This document shows positions 28,093-36,428 of a DNA stretch of 64,000 nucleotides, one piece after another. Under the pieces are notes generated by a model. The model had not been told where the DNA came from, ran no database searches, and was given only the letters and a program-made list of their open reading frames with translations. The translations under genes were made by a program, and so were the position numbers. Location: NCBI GenBank assembly GCA_018433765.1, contig JAHDQO010000007.1, positions 248,001 through 312,000 on the forward strand, read 5' to 3'. Source of the stretch: Tissierellales bacterium (GTDB lineage: Bacteria > Bacillota > Clostridia > Tissierellales > Sedimentibacteraceae). Positions within the stretch are counted from its first letter, which is position 1; each line of letters opens with the position of its first letter.

Positions 28093-29503
28093 ATTTATGT
28101 CTTACTACTTCAAATCTTTCCATTGTGTATTCATCATTAAAGTTTATACCTGCTTTCTTAAGCGCTATAGATACTTGTTCTTGTGGTGTTTCCACTCCTT
28201 CAAGATTAGGTAAAAGCAGTCCAGTTTTATGTCCTTTTCTTACTATAACTCCATATTTTCTTACATCTAACTCTTCAATATTATTGATTTTTTCAGCTGG
28301 CATCAGAACATCAACAGAATATACAAGGTTACTTAACTCTTCCTCATCAACAGGGTAAAACCTTGGGTCTCTAGTTCCCGAACTCACTGCATTTGCTATT
28401 ATTTCTTCTCCTATACTATTTTTAGACGGCTCAATAGTTCCTATACAGCCCCTTAGTTCTCCATCTTTTTTTATAGAAACAAATACTCCTGCTTTATCAT
28501 TATATAATCTTTTGTCATTAAAACTTGTAGGACAGCCTATTATACTATTTGATCTAACATAAGTTTCTAATGTCATACGTGCTAATTTTACATACTCATC
28601 CTCATTTTCACGTATATGATTTATATATTGATGCTTAATGTCATTAATTACATTCAATAGTTTTGAGCTATCATCTTTTTTTATTATATCAAAGCTTGCA
28701 CAGCCGTAGCCTACACCAAAAGGTCCTTCATATGATAGAACTTCATTTTGTGTTTTAAACCCATCTAAAGCACCTAGCATCACTTGTATTGATCTTAATC
28801 CACATTCACCTACTTTTTCTCCATAAGAGTAATCTATCTGCATTATTTTCTTCCTATTGTTTAATTTTATTAATTCCATAATAGTATTATCAAACTCTTT
28901 ACCTTTTGGAGTATACCCTGCGGGAGATGATGGTAACAGCTTATGAGATAAGTCTCCACTAGCAATAATGACAGCTCTTCTTCCTAACTCATTTACAGAA
29001 TCCTTAATGATCATGCCAAACTTATATAGCTCTTCTCTTGACAAGAATCCATATGTTATATGTACTAATTTGTAATTTTTATATTTATCATTAATAAAAT
29101 ATAAAGGCACTAAAACACCATGATCTACCTTTGAATCTACAGCATAATCTTCTTTAACCATATTATCTATTTTAACTACAGGTATATTTTCTTTTCCAGA
29201 ATTAAATGTAATCTTATCTACTAGCTCAATATCATTTCTGAAACTATATTCTAAATTAGTATTTCCGAATTGACTAAAATCTCCTTTTAAAGGCTTGTCA
29301 TAATTTATTGAAACTGCATCTCTAAATAAACTTCCATGAGGTGAAATAACAATTATTGTCTCTGGTTTTATACTTTTTATTTCTTCTGAAATAGTATTCA
29401 TTGAATTAATAGTATTTTGTATTTTAAATTCTTCTCCTCTACCAATTTCCGGTATTATAATAGGTGGATGCGGCATTAAGTATGTCTTTAGCAGATAATT
29501 CAT
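28091..29503 (-). CDS. MEMO-AMMECR1 fusion protein (AmmeMemoRadiSam system proteins B and A)
   Basis: 470 residues combining a MEMO1 domain (about 1-265; MPHPPIIIPEIGRGEE, VISPHGSLF, ASGDLSHKL), which has an extradiol-dioxygenase-like metal fold, and an AMMECR1 domain (about 290-465; GVFVSIKKDGELRGCIGTIE, SSGTRDPRF). Both occur with AmrS in many prokaryotes. GGAGG precedes the ATG. Its first 65 bases overlap the end of the cwlD-like gene in another frame. Function is not established. Confidence 0.92.
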   Translation of the reverse strand: MNYLLKTYLMPHPPIIIPEIGRGEEFKIQNTINSMNTISEEIKSIKPETIIVISPHGSLFRDAVSINYDKPLKGDFSQFGNTNLEYSFRNDIELVDKITFNSGKENIPVVKIDNMVKEDYAVDSKVDHGVLVPLYFINDKYKNYKLVHITYGFLSREELYKFGMIIKDSVNELGRRAVIIASGDLSHKLLPSSPAGYTPKGKEFDNTIMELIKLNNRKKIMQIDYSYGEKVGECGLRSIQVMLGALDGFKTQNEVLSYEGPFGVGYGCASFDIIKKDDSSKLLNVINDIKHQYINHIRENEDEYVKLARMTLETYVRSNSIIGCPTSFNDKRLYNDKAGVFVSIKKDGELRGCIGTIEPSKNSIGEEIIANAVSSGTRDPRFYPVDEEELSNLVYSVDVLMPAEKINNIEELDVRKYGVIVRKGHKTGLLLPNLEGVETPQEQVSIALKKAGINFNDEYTMERFEVVRHK

Positions 29504-30251
29504 TTAAATCCTCCTTATTTTCTTCCTTATTTTCTTTTTCGTTAAAATATTTTAATATGCCTGAAAAAATTGCCCATGCAATTTTTTCTTGATATATATC
29601 TGAATTTAATAATTTTTCTTCTTCAGGATTAGATAAAAATCCACATTCTACTAAAATAACAGGTATTTTTGTATATTTCATAATAATTATATCACTTTTT
29701 ACCATTGCTACTCTAGTATTATTTTTATCTAAAATTGATTTTAATTCACTTTGCACTGTTTCAGCAGCAGTTTTACTTTCTATGCAATTCTTCTTATAAA
29801 AAGATTGAGCTCCATAGTATTTTCTTTGAGGAAAATAATTCAAATGAATAGATATACATATATCTGCACAGGAATTATTTATTATCTCTACTCTTTTACT
29901 TAAATCTTCATTTTTTCTTGATCTGTATGTATTTGATTTTTCAGTATATAATCCTTCATTATCATATCTTGTCATAATAATGTCAAAACCTGTTCCTTCA
30001 AGATATGTTACTAATTTATTAGCTATAAATAAATTTATAACATCTTCATTGTATTTATAGTTTCCAACTGCTCCTGGGTCAATTCCTCCATGACCTGCAT
30101 CAATTACTATTTTTATCTTTTTTATATCTTCAATATATTCATCACTGCATTTTCTCAATATATTAAAATCCGTTACAATTAAATTTAGAACAATAGTAAT
30201 TATACAAGCAGTTAAAAATATTATATGTATTTTTTTTATATTTATTTTCAT
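29439..30251 (-). CDS. N-acetylmuramoyl-L-alanine amidase (CwlD-like)
   Basis: 270 residues with an N-terminal membrane anchor (about 8-27) and an Amidase_3 domain. Zinc and catalytic segments are VIDAGHGGIDPGAVG (His), YNEDVINLF (Glu), ICISIHLNYF (His) and PVILVECGFLSNPEEE (catalytic Glu). CwlD acts with PdaA in making cortex muramic-delta-lactam in spore formers; similar enzymes also cut vegetative wall. The C-terminal tail of about 20 residues overlaps the start of the next gene. Confidence 0.88.
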   Translation of the reverse strand: MKINIKKIHIIFLTACIITIVLNLIVTDFNILRKCSDEYIEDIKKIKIVIDAGHGGIDPGAVGNYKYNEDVINLFIANKLVTYLEGTGFDIIMTRYDNEGLYTEKSNTYRSRKNEDLSKRVEIINNSCADICISIHLNYFPQRKYYGAQSFYKKNCIESKTAAETVQSELKSILDKNNTRVAMVKSDIIIMKYTKIPVILVECGFLSNPEEEKLLNSDIYQEKIAWAIFSGILKYFNEKENKEENKEDLNELSAKDILNAASTYYNTGNW

Positions 30252-30438
30252 TTTCCCACCCTGTAAATTTTATTATCTATTTTCTAAAATTATACATTCA
30301 ATTATTGATAATAAAATAAAATATATTAATCTATATTTATGTGTTTTTTAAGTCAAATTTAATATTATTTTTTAAAATTTTGTAACATAAACTATTTTAA
30401 AAAATATGTTAATAATATAGATTTTATGAGGTGATAAG

Positions 30439-31431
30439 TTGAAATACGAAGGCTTTACATGTATGGATGCAGGCACTGACTATTGTCCGTGCCATCTAGC
30501 AGAAACAGGAGATTGTATTATTTGTTCAATGCTTCAAGGTAAAAATGAATGTAACTGCAATAATTGGTGCAGCACTTGCATTTATAATGACTATATTTCA
30601 AATGGAGAAAAAGTGAAAGAAAAAAGGCAGTATTACGAAGGACAAATTATAGAAAAAGAATATGTTTCTGATACAGTAATTATATTTAAAATTAAAACTT
30701 CATATTCTCTTGTTAAGGAACTTGCATTACCGGGAAGTTTTATTTTTATAAAACATTCTAAAAGTGACTCATATTATGAAATCCCTCTATCTGTAATGAA
30801 TATATCACTTAATGATAATATAATTGAATTAGCAATTGAAATCAAAGGACCTAAAACAAACAAAATTGACGAATTAGATAAAGATGATGCGGTTTTGCTA
30901 AGAGGACCTTATTGGAATGGAATCATGGGAATAAAATATATTGATGAAATATCTCACTCTAATGTGATAACAATTGCCAAAGGTATTCATCAAGCTCCTT
31001 TAGTTTCTGTTATAAAATATCTTAACAGCAATAATAATGATATTTATACTTTTTTAGATACAGGTAGAATTAAAAAAATATTTATTGAAGATCATCTAGA
31101 TAAATCTACAGAAAAATATTTTGAAACTAATATTCTTACTAAAGACATGTTAAGCATTCAATTTAAAAACATGTTGTTAGATTATATTGACAAAATTAAA
31201 CCTTCTTTAATTTTTTGTGCAGGCTCTGATCTTATAAATAATAATGTATTACAATTAATTAAAAATACTTCACATGAAATAAAATTTGCTTGTACAAATA
31301 ACTCAAAGATGAGCTGTGGAGAAGGTATATGCGGCTGTTGTACATTAATGAATAATGATTTTAAATTAAGAAGGCTTTGCAAAATGCAAACTGATCCTGA
31401 ATTTATTCTCCAAGGGAGGTTGATTTATTGA
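30439..31431 (+). CDS. PyrK-like Fe-S/FAD electron transfer subunit with N-terminal Cys cluster
   Basis: 330 residues. The first 47 residues contain nine Cys (8, 16, 18, 26, 29, 38, 40, 44, 47), enough for Fe-S clusters or zinc. A ferredoxin-reductase-like FAD and NAD region follows (about 60-275). At the C-terminus Cys293, 298, 301 and 314 give the [2Fe-2S] pattern of dihydroorotate dehydrogenase subunit PyrK. The start is TTG with GAGGTG upstream. It overlaps the next gene by four bases (TTGA), so they form a unit. No pyrimidine genes are near, so it is probably an electron donor for the FAD protein that follows. Confidence 0.75.
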   Translation: MKYEGFTCMDAGTDYCPCHLAETGDCIICSMLQGKNECNCNNWCSTCIYNDYISNGEKVKEKRQYYEGQIIEKEYVSDTVIIFKIKTSYSLVKELALPGSFIFIKHSKSDSYYEIPLSVMNISLNDNIIELAIEIKGPKTNKIDELDKDDAVLLRGPYWNGIMGIKYIDEISHSNVITIAKGIHQAPLVSVIKYLNSNNNDIYTFLDTGRIKKIFIEDHLDKSTEKYFETNILTKDMLSIQFKNMLLDYIDKIKPSLIFCAGSDLINNNVLQLIKNTSHEIKFACTNNSKMSCGEGICGCCTLMNNDFKLRRLCKMQTDPEFILQGRLIY

Positions 31432-32705
31432 AAGTTATAATCATTGGTGGAGGATGGGCTGGATGTGCTGCATCTATTACTGCCAAGAAAGCAGGTGCTG
31501 AAGTTCATATCTACGAAAAAACTGATATGCTCTTAGGTCTTGGTAATGTAGGCGGCATAATGAGAAATAACGGAAGATTCACTGCTAGCGAAGAATTAAT
31601 AGCGATGGGTGCTGGTGATTTAATTAGTTTAGCAGATAAAAATGCCACACACACTAATATAGATTTTCCTAACCACAAGCATGCTACTTTCTATAATGTT
31701 AATACTATGGAATCTTTAGTAAGAGAATATTTAGAAAATAAAGGTGTAAATGTTCACACTACTAAAAGAGTAGTGGATATAGAAAAATCTAATAATAAAA
31801 TTAAAGGAATATATCTACATGATGGTGATTTTGTAGACGGAGATGTATTTATTGAAACTACCGGTTCTACAGGACCTATGGGTAATTGTTTAAAGTATGG
31901 TAATGGCTGCTGTATGTGCGTCTTACGCTGCCCGGCATTTGGTCCACGAGTAAGTATCACTAAAAAAGCTGGACTTGAGGATATCATGTGTCAGCGTGAA
32001 AATGGTAAATTCGGTGCTTTCAGCGGTTCTTGTAAACTAGCTAAAGAAAGCCTTTCAGAAGAAATAAGAAATGAATTAAACAATAAAGGAGTCGTAATCC
32101 TTAAAATTCCAGAAAAAGATATAAATTTAGATAAATTAAATGACAAAGTATGTCAGCAATATGCTTTTAAAGAATTTGCTGAAAACATAATCTTGCTAGA
32201 TACAGGTCATGCAAAATTAATGACACCTTATTATGATTTAAAAAAATTAAGAAATGTCAAAGGTTTAGAAAATGTTAGGTTTGTAGACCCTTATGCAGGA
32301 AGTAAAGGAAATTCTATCAGATATTTATCCTCTGCAAGACGAGATAATTCAATGAAGGTACTAGATATAGATAATTTATTCTGTGCTGGAGAAAAATCGG
32401 GTTTTTTCATAGGTCATACTGAAGCCATAGCTACTGGTTCTATTGCTGGACACAATGCTGTAAGATTTTTATACAATATGAATCCTGTTGTTCTTCCAGA
32501 AGAAACAGCTATAGGTAATCTCATCTCATATGCAAATTATATGCTTAATGTTAAGAAAGATTATAAAACTAGATATACTTTTGCAGGCTCTGTTTATTTT
32601 GAAAGAATGCAGGAATTAGGTATTTACAGTATTGATAAAAATAAAATAAGAGAAAAAATAAAGTCATTCGGATTAGAGGATATATTTTCGAAAAAATTAA
32701 TCTAA
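31428..32705 (+). CDS. FAD-dependent oxidoreductase (GidA/TrmFO-like fold) with cysteine cluster
   Basis: 425 residues. The N-terminal Rossmann motif is IIIGGGWAGCAAS; the C-terminal part LFCAGEKSGFFIGHTEAIATG resembles the FAD site of GidA/TrmFO-like proteins. It carries unusual Cys at 154, 161, 162, 164, 168, 188 and 202, including CCMCVLRCP, which suggests an Fe-S or redox disulfide site not found in TrmFO. A TTG start overlaps the upstream gene. Substrate unknown; the pair is likely a NAD(P)H-linked reductase. Confidence 0.75.
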   Translation: MKVIIIGGGWAGCAASITAKKAGAEVHIYEKTDMLLGLGNVGGIMRNNGRFTASEELIAMGAGDLISLADKNATHTNIDFPNHKHATFYNVNTMESLVREYLENKGVNVHTTKRVVDIEKSNNKIKGIYLHDGDFVDGDVFIETTGSTGPMGNCLKYGNGCCMCVLRCPAFGPRVSITKKAGLEDIMCQRENGKFGAFSGSCKLAKESLSEEIRNELNNKGVVILKIPEKDINLDKLNDKVCQQYAFKEFAENIILLDTGHAKLMTPYYDLKKLRNVKGLENVRFVDPYAGSKGNSIRYLSSARRDNSMKVLDIDNLFCAGEKSGFFIGHTEAIATGSIAGHNAVRFLYNMNPVVLPEETAIGNLISYANYMLNVKKDYKTRYTFAGSVYFERMQELGIYSIDKNKIREKIKSFGLEDIFSKKLI

Positions 32706-32708
32706 TTA

Positions 32709-32747
32709 ATAACAAAAAAGCAGGCAACTTTGTCTGCTTTTTGTTAT
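32709..32747. terminator. Bidirectional terminator
   Basis: A stem of about 14 bp (ATAACAAAAA-GCAG with CTGCTTTTTGTTAT, one bulge) lies between the convergent FAD oxidoreductase and class II aldolase genes. A-rich and T-rich arms make it work on both strands. Confidence 0.85.
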
Positions 32748-32757
32748 CTAGATTATT

Positions 32758-33402
32758 TTATTTATCTTGTCCATAATGATTTACAGCAAAATCACGCATA
32801 GAAGCTATATTTTCTTTAGAAATTTCAACAGGTTTTCCAATGTTCAGTATATAATAGTATACTTGTGCTGTCATCTCCAAAACAGTTGCTACTTTAAATG
32901 ATTCCTCAATATCTTTTCCAACACAAACAGCTCCATGTGACTGTAGTAAACATGCATTTGATTTTTCTCCCAATGCTTCAATACAATTGTCACTAAGTTC
33001 TTTTGAACCCGGTAAACCGTAATGAGCAACCTTAACAATGTCTCCCAATGATTGAGCTGCTTCATCTATAATTAATGGTATTTCTTTTCTCATACATGCA
33101 AAAATAAGAGAATATATTGGATGAGTATGAATAACAGCATTAACTTCTTTTCTTTTTCTATAAATATCTAAATGCATATCTTTTTCAATAGTTGGTTTTC
33201 TTGTTCCCTCAACAATACTTCCCTTTGAGTCATACACAATTACATCATCTTCAACACAATCATTATAATTCATTGCGCTAGGTGTAATATAAATTAATCC
33301 TGTTTTGGAATCCCTAACACTAATATTTCCCCATGTTTCTACTGTCAGACCGGAATTTAACATTCTATTCCCTGCATCTATTATAATTTTTTTATAATTC
33401 AT
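32758..33402 (-). CDS. Class II aldolase/adducin family protein (fuculose-phosphate aldolase type)
   Basis: 214 residues. Zinc ligands are seen in VIHTHPIYS (two His) and the later LLQSHGAVCVG; the catalytic acid is probably Glu in IEKDMHLDIY. NISVRDSKTGLIYITPSAMNY is the phosphate-binding start. It follows mtnA, as in the DHAP shunt, where 5-methylthioribulose-1-phosphate or 5-deoxyribulose-1-phosphate is cleaved to dihydroxyacetone phosphate and an aldehyde. That role is inferred from context. GGAGG precedes the ATG. Confidence 0.88.
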   Translation of the reverse strand: MNYKKIIIDAGNRMLNSGLTVETWGNISVRDSKTGLIYITPSAMNYNDCVEDDVIVYDSKGSIVEGTRKPTIEKDMHLDIYRKRKEVNAVIHTHPIYSLIFACMRKEIPLIIDEAAQSLGDIVKVAHYGLPGSKELSDNCIEALGEKSNACLLQSHGAVCVGKDIEESFKVATVLEMTAQVYYYILNIGKPVEISKENIASMRDFAVNHYGQDK

Positions 33403-33454
33403 GTAGTTCCTCCATAAATAAAAGTAAGTAAAATATATGTAACTGTTTTATGAA

Positions 33455-34534
33455 TTATATTCTTTTTTCATCTCTTTTAGCAAATAATTGTTTTATTGAT
33501 TCATTAAAAGGTGCTCTCGCTATTCCGTATTCTGTTACAATACCTGCAATATTTTTATTATCTGTAACATCAAAAGCTGGATTAAATACATTAACTCCTT
33601 CTGGTGCCATACGTTTTTTATACCACATTTCAGTAACTTCTTCAGCAGGTCTTTCTTCAATCTTTATATCGTCTCCTGTTTTACAGTTTAAATCAAATGT
33701 TGAAAGTGGAGCGCATACATAAAAAGGAATATCATAATGTTTAGCTATTATTGCAACACCAGATGTACCTATTTTATTAGCTGCATCACCATTAGCCGCA
33801 ATTCTATCTGCACCAACAAAAACAGCTTGAATTAGTCCTTTTTTCATTACAATCGATGCCATGTTGTCACAAATAACCGTTGTATCAACACCTGAACTGT
33901 GTAGTTCAAATGCTGACAGCCTAGCACCTTGTAGAAGTGGACGTGTTTCGTCTGTAAACACTTTAAATTTATATCCTTTTTCAAGTCCAACATAAATTGG
34001 TGAGAGTGCAGTTCCATATTTTACTGTTGCAAGCTGACCAGCATTACAATGTGTTAAAATTCCATAACCATCTTTTACTAGTGTTACACCATGTTCACCA
34101 ATTTTTTTGCAAACTCTAATATCTTCTTCCTTTATTTCATTTGCTTCAGCAAAAAGTAAATCTTTTATTTCAGAAACAGTCTTATCTTCATTTTTTGTTA
34201 CAACACTTTCCATCCTATCTAATGCCCAAAATAAGTTTACAGCGGTTGGTCTAGCTGTAGCCAAGTATTCTTTCTTATCTTTAAATTCTTTATAAAAATC
34301 ATTGTAACTATCTGTATCAATTTCTCTAGCACCAATATAAATTCCAAAAGCTGCTGCTACTCCTATTGCAGGTGCTCCTCTTACTTGTAACAAATAAATT
34401 GCATTCCAAACTTCTTTTTGAGTTCTCAGTTCTATGAGTTCTATGTTATACGGTAACTGAGTTTGGTCAATGATTACAACAGCATCATTATCTTTATTTA
34501 AACTTACTGTTTCTAAACTCATAATATTTTGCAT
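33455..34534 (-). CDS. mtnA: S-methyl-5-thioribose-1-phosphate isomerase
   Basis: 359 residues with the MtnA signatures QTQLPYNIELIELRT, VRGAPAIGVAAAFG, GILTHCNAGQLATVKYGTA (active-site Cys), FTDETRPLLQGARLSA, and VGADRIAANGDAANKIGT (active-site Asp). It isomerises the 1-phosphate aldose to the ketose; family members also accept 5-deoxyribose-1-phosphate. No other methionine-salvage genes (mtnK, mtnW, mtnX, mtnD) are nearby. GGAGG precedes the ATG, and a MITE-like element begins 18 bases further upstream. Confidence 0.93.
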   Translation of the reverse strand: MQNIMSLETVSLNKDNDAVVIIDQTQLPYNIELIELRTQKEVWNAIYLLQVRGAPAIGVAAAFGIYIGAREIDTDSYNDFYKEFKDKKEYLATARPTAVNLFWALDRMESVVTKNEDKTVSEIKDLLFAEANEIKEEDIRVCKKIGEHGVTLVKDGYGILTHCNAGQLATVKYGTALSPIYVGLEKGYKFKVFTDETRPLLQGARLSAFELHSSGVDTTVICDNMASIVMKKGLIQAVFVGADRIAANGDAANKIGTSGVAIIAKHYDIPFYVCAPLSTFDLNCKTGDDIKIEERPAEEVTEMWYKKRMAPEGVNVFNPAFDVTDNKNIAGIVTEYGIARAPFNESIKQLFAKRDEKRI

Positions 34535-34551
34535 TCTTTATCCTCCTTGTA

Positions 34552-34735
34552 TTTTTTATTAACTTATAGGCGGTTATTAAATATAAAACCTTTGATATAC
34601 TTTTTGTTCATTTTATATATTAAGCTCTATTACTCTGGTTGATTGTCCAAATTGCTTTTGATGCCAGAACGATGATGACGAGTCATACTGATAATCTACA
34701 TTCATTTCATAATCGCCTATTTTTTTATTAACTTA
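34552..34735. mobile_element. MITE-like element upstream of mtnA
   Basis: A 15-bp exact direct repeat TTTTTTATTAACTTA occurs at 34552-34566 and 34721-34735. Directly inside are imperfect terminal inverted repeats: TATAGGCGGTTATTAAAT at the left and the complement of AATAGGCGATTATGAAAT at the right (15 of 18 match). The 154-bp interior has no ORF and is richer in GC than its flanks. A possible native promoter (TTGAAA, 17 bases, TAAAAT on the minus strand) lies upstream, so the mtnA transcript would cross the element. Confidence 0.65.
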
Positions 34736-34898
34736 GGTAATTTTGAAACTGTAAACATTTAGGTTGATTTATTATTACCTATTAAAATTTTACTAATTTG
34801 ATAATAAAGTTTCAAGTACAACTTTAGTCAAATGAATAAAATAATTTTATTATGTACTATAAAATCAACAAATATCAATATTTCCTCCAATATAAAAA

Positions 34899-34922
34899 AT
34901 GCTTTTGATTACTCAAAAGCAT
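34899..34922 (-). terminator. Terminator downstream of the DUF6884-like gene
   Basis: Stem ATGCTTTTGA/TCAAAAGCAT with a 4-base loop, followed by a T-run on the minus strand. Confidence 0.85.
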
Positions 34923-34948
34923 CTTTTAAATTAATATTCTAAATTTTG

Positions 34949-35419
34949 CTAAACTACTCTTTCTACATTTTTCAAGTATTTATAATTTTCTTGTTTTGTC
35001 TTTTCTTTAATGATCAATTTGTTTAGCATATCAATCTTGCCCCTCTTATCTAGTTTTCCCAAAGGAATTCTATAGTTATTAAGCCAAGGTGTTATTAATT
35101 TAGTATACCTATCTTTACATAAAAGTAAAAACTCATCTTCTACTAAATTAGTATTTCTTATTAAAGTTCTAATAGTTTTTAGAAAGTTATTCGTTAATCC
35201 GATTTCATCAATATCTAATACGTCTAGGTTATAAGATGATATAATATCATGATATGAAACTATACCATATTTAGCTGTCATGATAAATAAATAATCTGGA
35301 TTTAATAATGATGCATATTCGTATGTCTTTTTAAAAAAAGTACCCTTAAATAAATCTTTTGCCTGCATTAATCCCTTCTTTTGATTTCGTGTATCAGATA
35401 AAACGATTACTTTTGACAT
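34949..35419 (-). CDS. DUF6884-like small protein
   Basis: 156 residues. Segments AKDLFKGTFFKKTYEYASLL and DYLFIMTAKYGIVSYHDIIS resemble the DUF6884 family, whose members often sit in mobile or defence contexts but have no proven role. No membrane segment or signal. The gene stands alone between its own terminator and a long AT-rich gap. Confidence 0.6.
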   Translation of the reverse strand: MSKVIVLSDTRNQKKGLMQAKDLFKGTFFKKTYEYASLLNPDYLFIMTAKYGIVSYHDIISSYNLDVLDIDEIGLTNNFLKTIRTLIRNTNLVEDEFLLLCKDRYTKLITPWLNNYRIPLGKLDKRGKIDMLNKLIIKEKTKQENYKYLKNVERVV

Positions 35420-35740
35420 AAAAAATTCCCCTACTCAATACTTTAATATAATTATAAAATATATTAGAGTATTTTTCAACAACTTTTTTTAGTTATATTA
35501 AGTTTTAATCACTTCAAATTATTATAATTAATTTCTATAGATAAAAACTTAATTATATTCTGTTTACAGCTTGTATCTATTATGTTACTCTTACATTTTC
35601 TATTAAAAACCTTATTCTATTATTTATTTTGACAAAATTTATAAATTTAATCATTTTTTAATTTTATTTTATTGCTTACCTAATTAACTAGACATATAAT
35701 AAAGTAGAACAATAAAAATTTAAAATGTAAAATTCAAAAT
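35420..35740. other. AT-rich intergenic stretch without a visible gene
   Basis: Very AT-rich DNA upstream of the DUF6884-like gene, presumably with its promoter. I see no ORF with a ribosome site, no RNA gene and no clear repeat until the tandem array begins at 35741. Confidence 0.5.
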
Positions 35741-36034
35741 TATGGTGGCTTTATTTAAAACGAGGAACGATAAAGTAGGAACTAGTAACATGGTAACTTT
35801 ACTAATGTAAAGTAATTTAAAACGAGGGACGAGGAAGTAGAAACGAGTAACATGGTGGCTTTACTGACGTAAAGTAATTTAAAACGAGGGACGAGGAAGT
35901 AGGAACTAGTAACATGGTAACTTTACTAATGTAAAGTAATTTAAAACGAGGGACGAGGAAGTAGGAACGAGTAACATTGTGACTTTACTGACGTAAAGTA
36001 ATTTAAAACGAGGGACGAGGAAGTAAAAACGATC
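35741..36034. repeat. 62-bp tandem repeat array (about 4.7 units) with hairpin core
   Basis: The word AAAACGAGG starts at 35757, 35819, 35881, 35943 and 36005, an exact 62-bp period. Each unit has ACGAGGGACGAGGAAGTAGG-type purine-rich sequence, then GAGTAACATGG, then CTTTAC-TGAC-GTAAAG or CTTTAC-TAAT-GTAAAG (6-bp stem, 4-base loop), then TAATTTAA. Units alternate between TGAC and TAAT loops, suggesting duplication of a two-unit block. 62 is not a multiple of 3 and no ORF crosses the array. Single copies occur elsewhere in the window. Confidence 0.93.
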
Positions 36035-36070
36035 AATAAAATAAATTTTTTAATTAACAGATGGATATAA

Positions 36071-36424
36071 ATGGGTGTAGAAAGGAATGAATCCATAGAC
36101 ATGAAAAAAATAATATCAAGAATTATATCTATATTTTTTCTAGCTTTTTTTATTATATTTTTTATAGGAGAAACTGCCGCAGAAAAAATTCCAATATATC
36201 AATATCCCAAAGAGTTATGGGGAATTATTATAATATTCATTGTAATTATAATAGGTTTTTTCACTTCAATAAGCAGTAAAAAACTTGGAGGTATAATAAT
36301 GGCATGCGCTGGAGCAGCTGCTGGATTATATATAATTTTACTTGGTGGATTAGGAGATGCATATACTGCTTTAATATATGGTTTACCTTTTATCATTTCA
36401 GGTTTATTACTTGTATATGATTAA
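36071..36424 (+). CDS. Small integral membrane protein of unknown function
   Basis: 117 residues with about four membrane segments (residues 15-32, 49-66, 72-92, 97-116). After the first segment comes a short loop with PIYQYPKELWG. The ribosome site of the first ATG is weak; an ATG ten codons later (MKKIISRI) is an alternative start. It resembles small DUF membrane proteins of Firmicutes but I cannot name the family with certainty. Confidence 0.6.
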   Translation: MGVERNESIDMKKIISRIISIFFLAFFIIFFIGETAAEKIPIYQYPKELWGIIIIFIVIIIGFFTSISSKKLGGIIMACAGAAAGLYIILLGGLGDAYTALIYGLPFIISGLLLVYD

Positions 36425-36428
36425 TTTT

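Noticed and set aside
29439-29503. Frameshifted single gene joining amidase and MEMO
   Set aside because: The fusion protein has its own GGAGG site and a complete conserved N-terminus, and the amidase domain is complete.
34535-34948. SAM riboswitch before mtnA
   Set aside because: No S-box core sequence; the region is explained by the MITE-like element.
35741-36034. CRISPR array
   Set aside because: The units are contiguous 62-bp repeats without unique spacers of constant length, and no cas gene is in the window.
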